This document shows positions 6,571 to 6,783 of a stretch of DNA of 6,783 bases, piece by piece. Position 1 is the stretch's first letter; every line of letters begins with the position of its first letter. The notes beneath the pieces are model-generated. The model did no database searches. It saw only the letters and a list, made by a program, of their open reading frames with translations, and was not told the origin of the DNA. Origin of the DNA: JANOXC01 sp031418215 (GTDB taxonomy: Bacteria > Bacteroidota > Bacteroidia > AKYH767-A > OLB10); NCBI GenBank assembly GCA_031418215.1, contig JANOXC010000064.1, positions 1 through 6,783 on the forward strand, written 5' to 3'. Both the position numbers and the translations under genes were made by a program.

Positions 6571-6578
6571 TACATTTG
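6571..6578 (+). promoter_or_regulatory. Promoter -7 element of the PKD lipoprotein gene
   Basis: TACATTTG is an exact TAnnTTTG match in the 29-bp gap after the epimerase stop. An ATTG at 6551-6554 lies 16 bases upstream, slightly closer than the usual -33 spacing, and would be inside the epimerase coding end. Transcription would begin near 6582-6584, leaving about a dozen leader bases before the ATG at 6595. This suggests the lipoprotein is expressed independently of the epimerase. Confidence 0.6.
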
Positions 6579-6594
6579 AATAAAGCAATGTTCA

Positions 6595-6783
6595 ATGAAA
6601 CGTTGGTTACCTGTTTTCATCTACGTATTAGTTTTAGTTGCGGTTTCTTGTAAAAAGGAAAAGACCGTGCAACATCCCTTTGTTGATTTTACTTATTCCG
6701 GTAATATCGGTGTAGCCCCGGTAACAGTTAATTTTAAATGCAATCTCTCAGCTCCGTATTCAGTGAAGTGGGATTTTGGTGAT
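6595..6783 (+). CDS. Putative lipoprotein with a PKD-like domain (partial at the right edge)
   Basis: The first 63 residues of a predicted surface or periplasmic lipoprotein. Residues 1-18 form a signal peptide: MKR, then the hydrophobic WLPVFIYVLVLVAV. VAVSC (15-19) is a plausible lipobox with C19 as the lipidated cysteine, followed by KKEK, a charged tail often seen in Bacteroidota lipoproteins. From about residue 28 a beta-sandwich begins: PFVDFTYSGN, then APVTVNFKCNLSAPYSVKWDFGD (41-63). The WDFGD ending is the hallmark of PKD domains (usually WDFGDG), which mediate protein or carbohydrate contacts in extracellular proteins. The remainder is outside the window, so further domains are unknown. 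The start is the ATG at 6595; an ATG at 6588 is in another frame and closes after 21 codons. Function beyond the lipid-anchored, PKD-bearing architecture cannot be inferred. Confidence 0.82.
   Translation, partial: MKRWLPVFIYVLVLVAVSCKKEKTVQHPFVDFTYSGNIGVAPVTVNFKCNLSAPYSVKWDFGD

Overview
The window looks like chromosomal DNA from a member of the Bacteroidota, probably close to the Chitinophagaceae or a related environmental family. The reasons are octamers resembling the Bacteroidota -7 promoter element (TAnnTTTG) in front of several genes, A/T-rich leaders without Shine-Dalgarno sequences, a SecDF-type SecD start, two glycosyltransferases with sequence signatures I associate with this phylum, a mitochondrial-type aconitase, and a lipoprotein carrying a PKD-like domain. 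Placement below phylum level is inference. No phage, IS, CRISPR, tRNA or rRNA signal was seen.

Layout. On the minus strand, 601 to 1 encodes the first 200 residues of the protein translocase subunit SecD/SecDF, which runs off the left edge. A 249-bp divergent spacer (602-850) holds the secDF promoter and a set of AAACC/GAAAC-type repeats, including a long imperfect inverted repeat. On the plus strand, two GT-B type glycosyltransferases (851-1978 and 2020-3135) lie 41 bp apart and probably form one transcription unit. The first has a GTG start almost on top of its promoter element and the second starts at TTG. A 183-bp spacer with a promoter-like element and a tandem 14-bp repeat leads into aconitate hydratase (3319-5583). 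A strong intrinsic terminator, nested in a larger palindrome, follows at about 5591-5682. Next come a LacX/YeaD-like aldose 1-epimerase family protein (start placed at 5702, end 6565) and, 29 bp later behind an exact TACATTTG element, the first 63 codons of a PKD-domain lipoprotein that runs off the right edge.

How the genes work together. They are mostly independent: protein export (SecDF), glycan or cell-envelope sugar transfer (the two glycosyltransferases), the TCA cycle (aconitase), sugar anomer interconversion (epimerase family) and a surface lipoprotein. Only the glycosyltransferase pair looks like a functional unit. I found no evidence of a new multi-gene system. The points worth a second look are in the non-coding DNA and start sites: the divergent-spacer repeats, a probable leaderless GTG start, the repeat-bearing aconitase leader, and the nested palindrome that misleads start calling of the epimerase.
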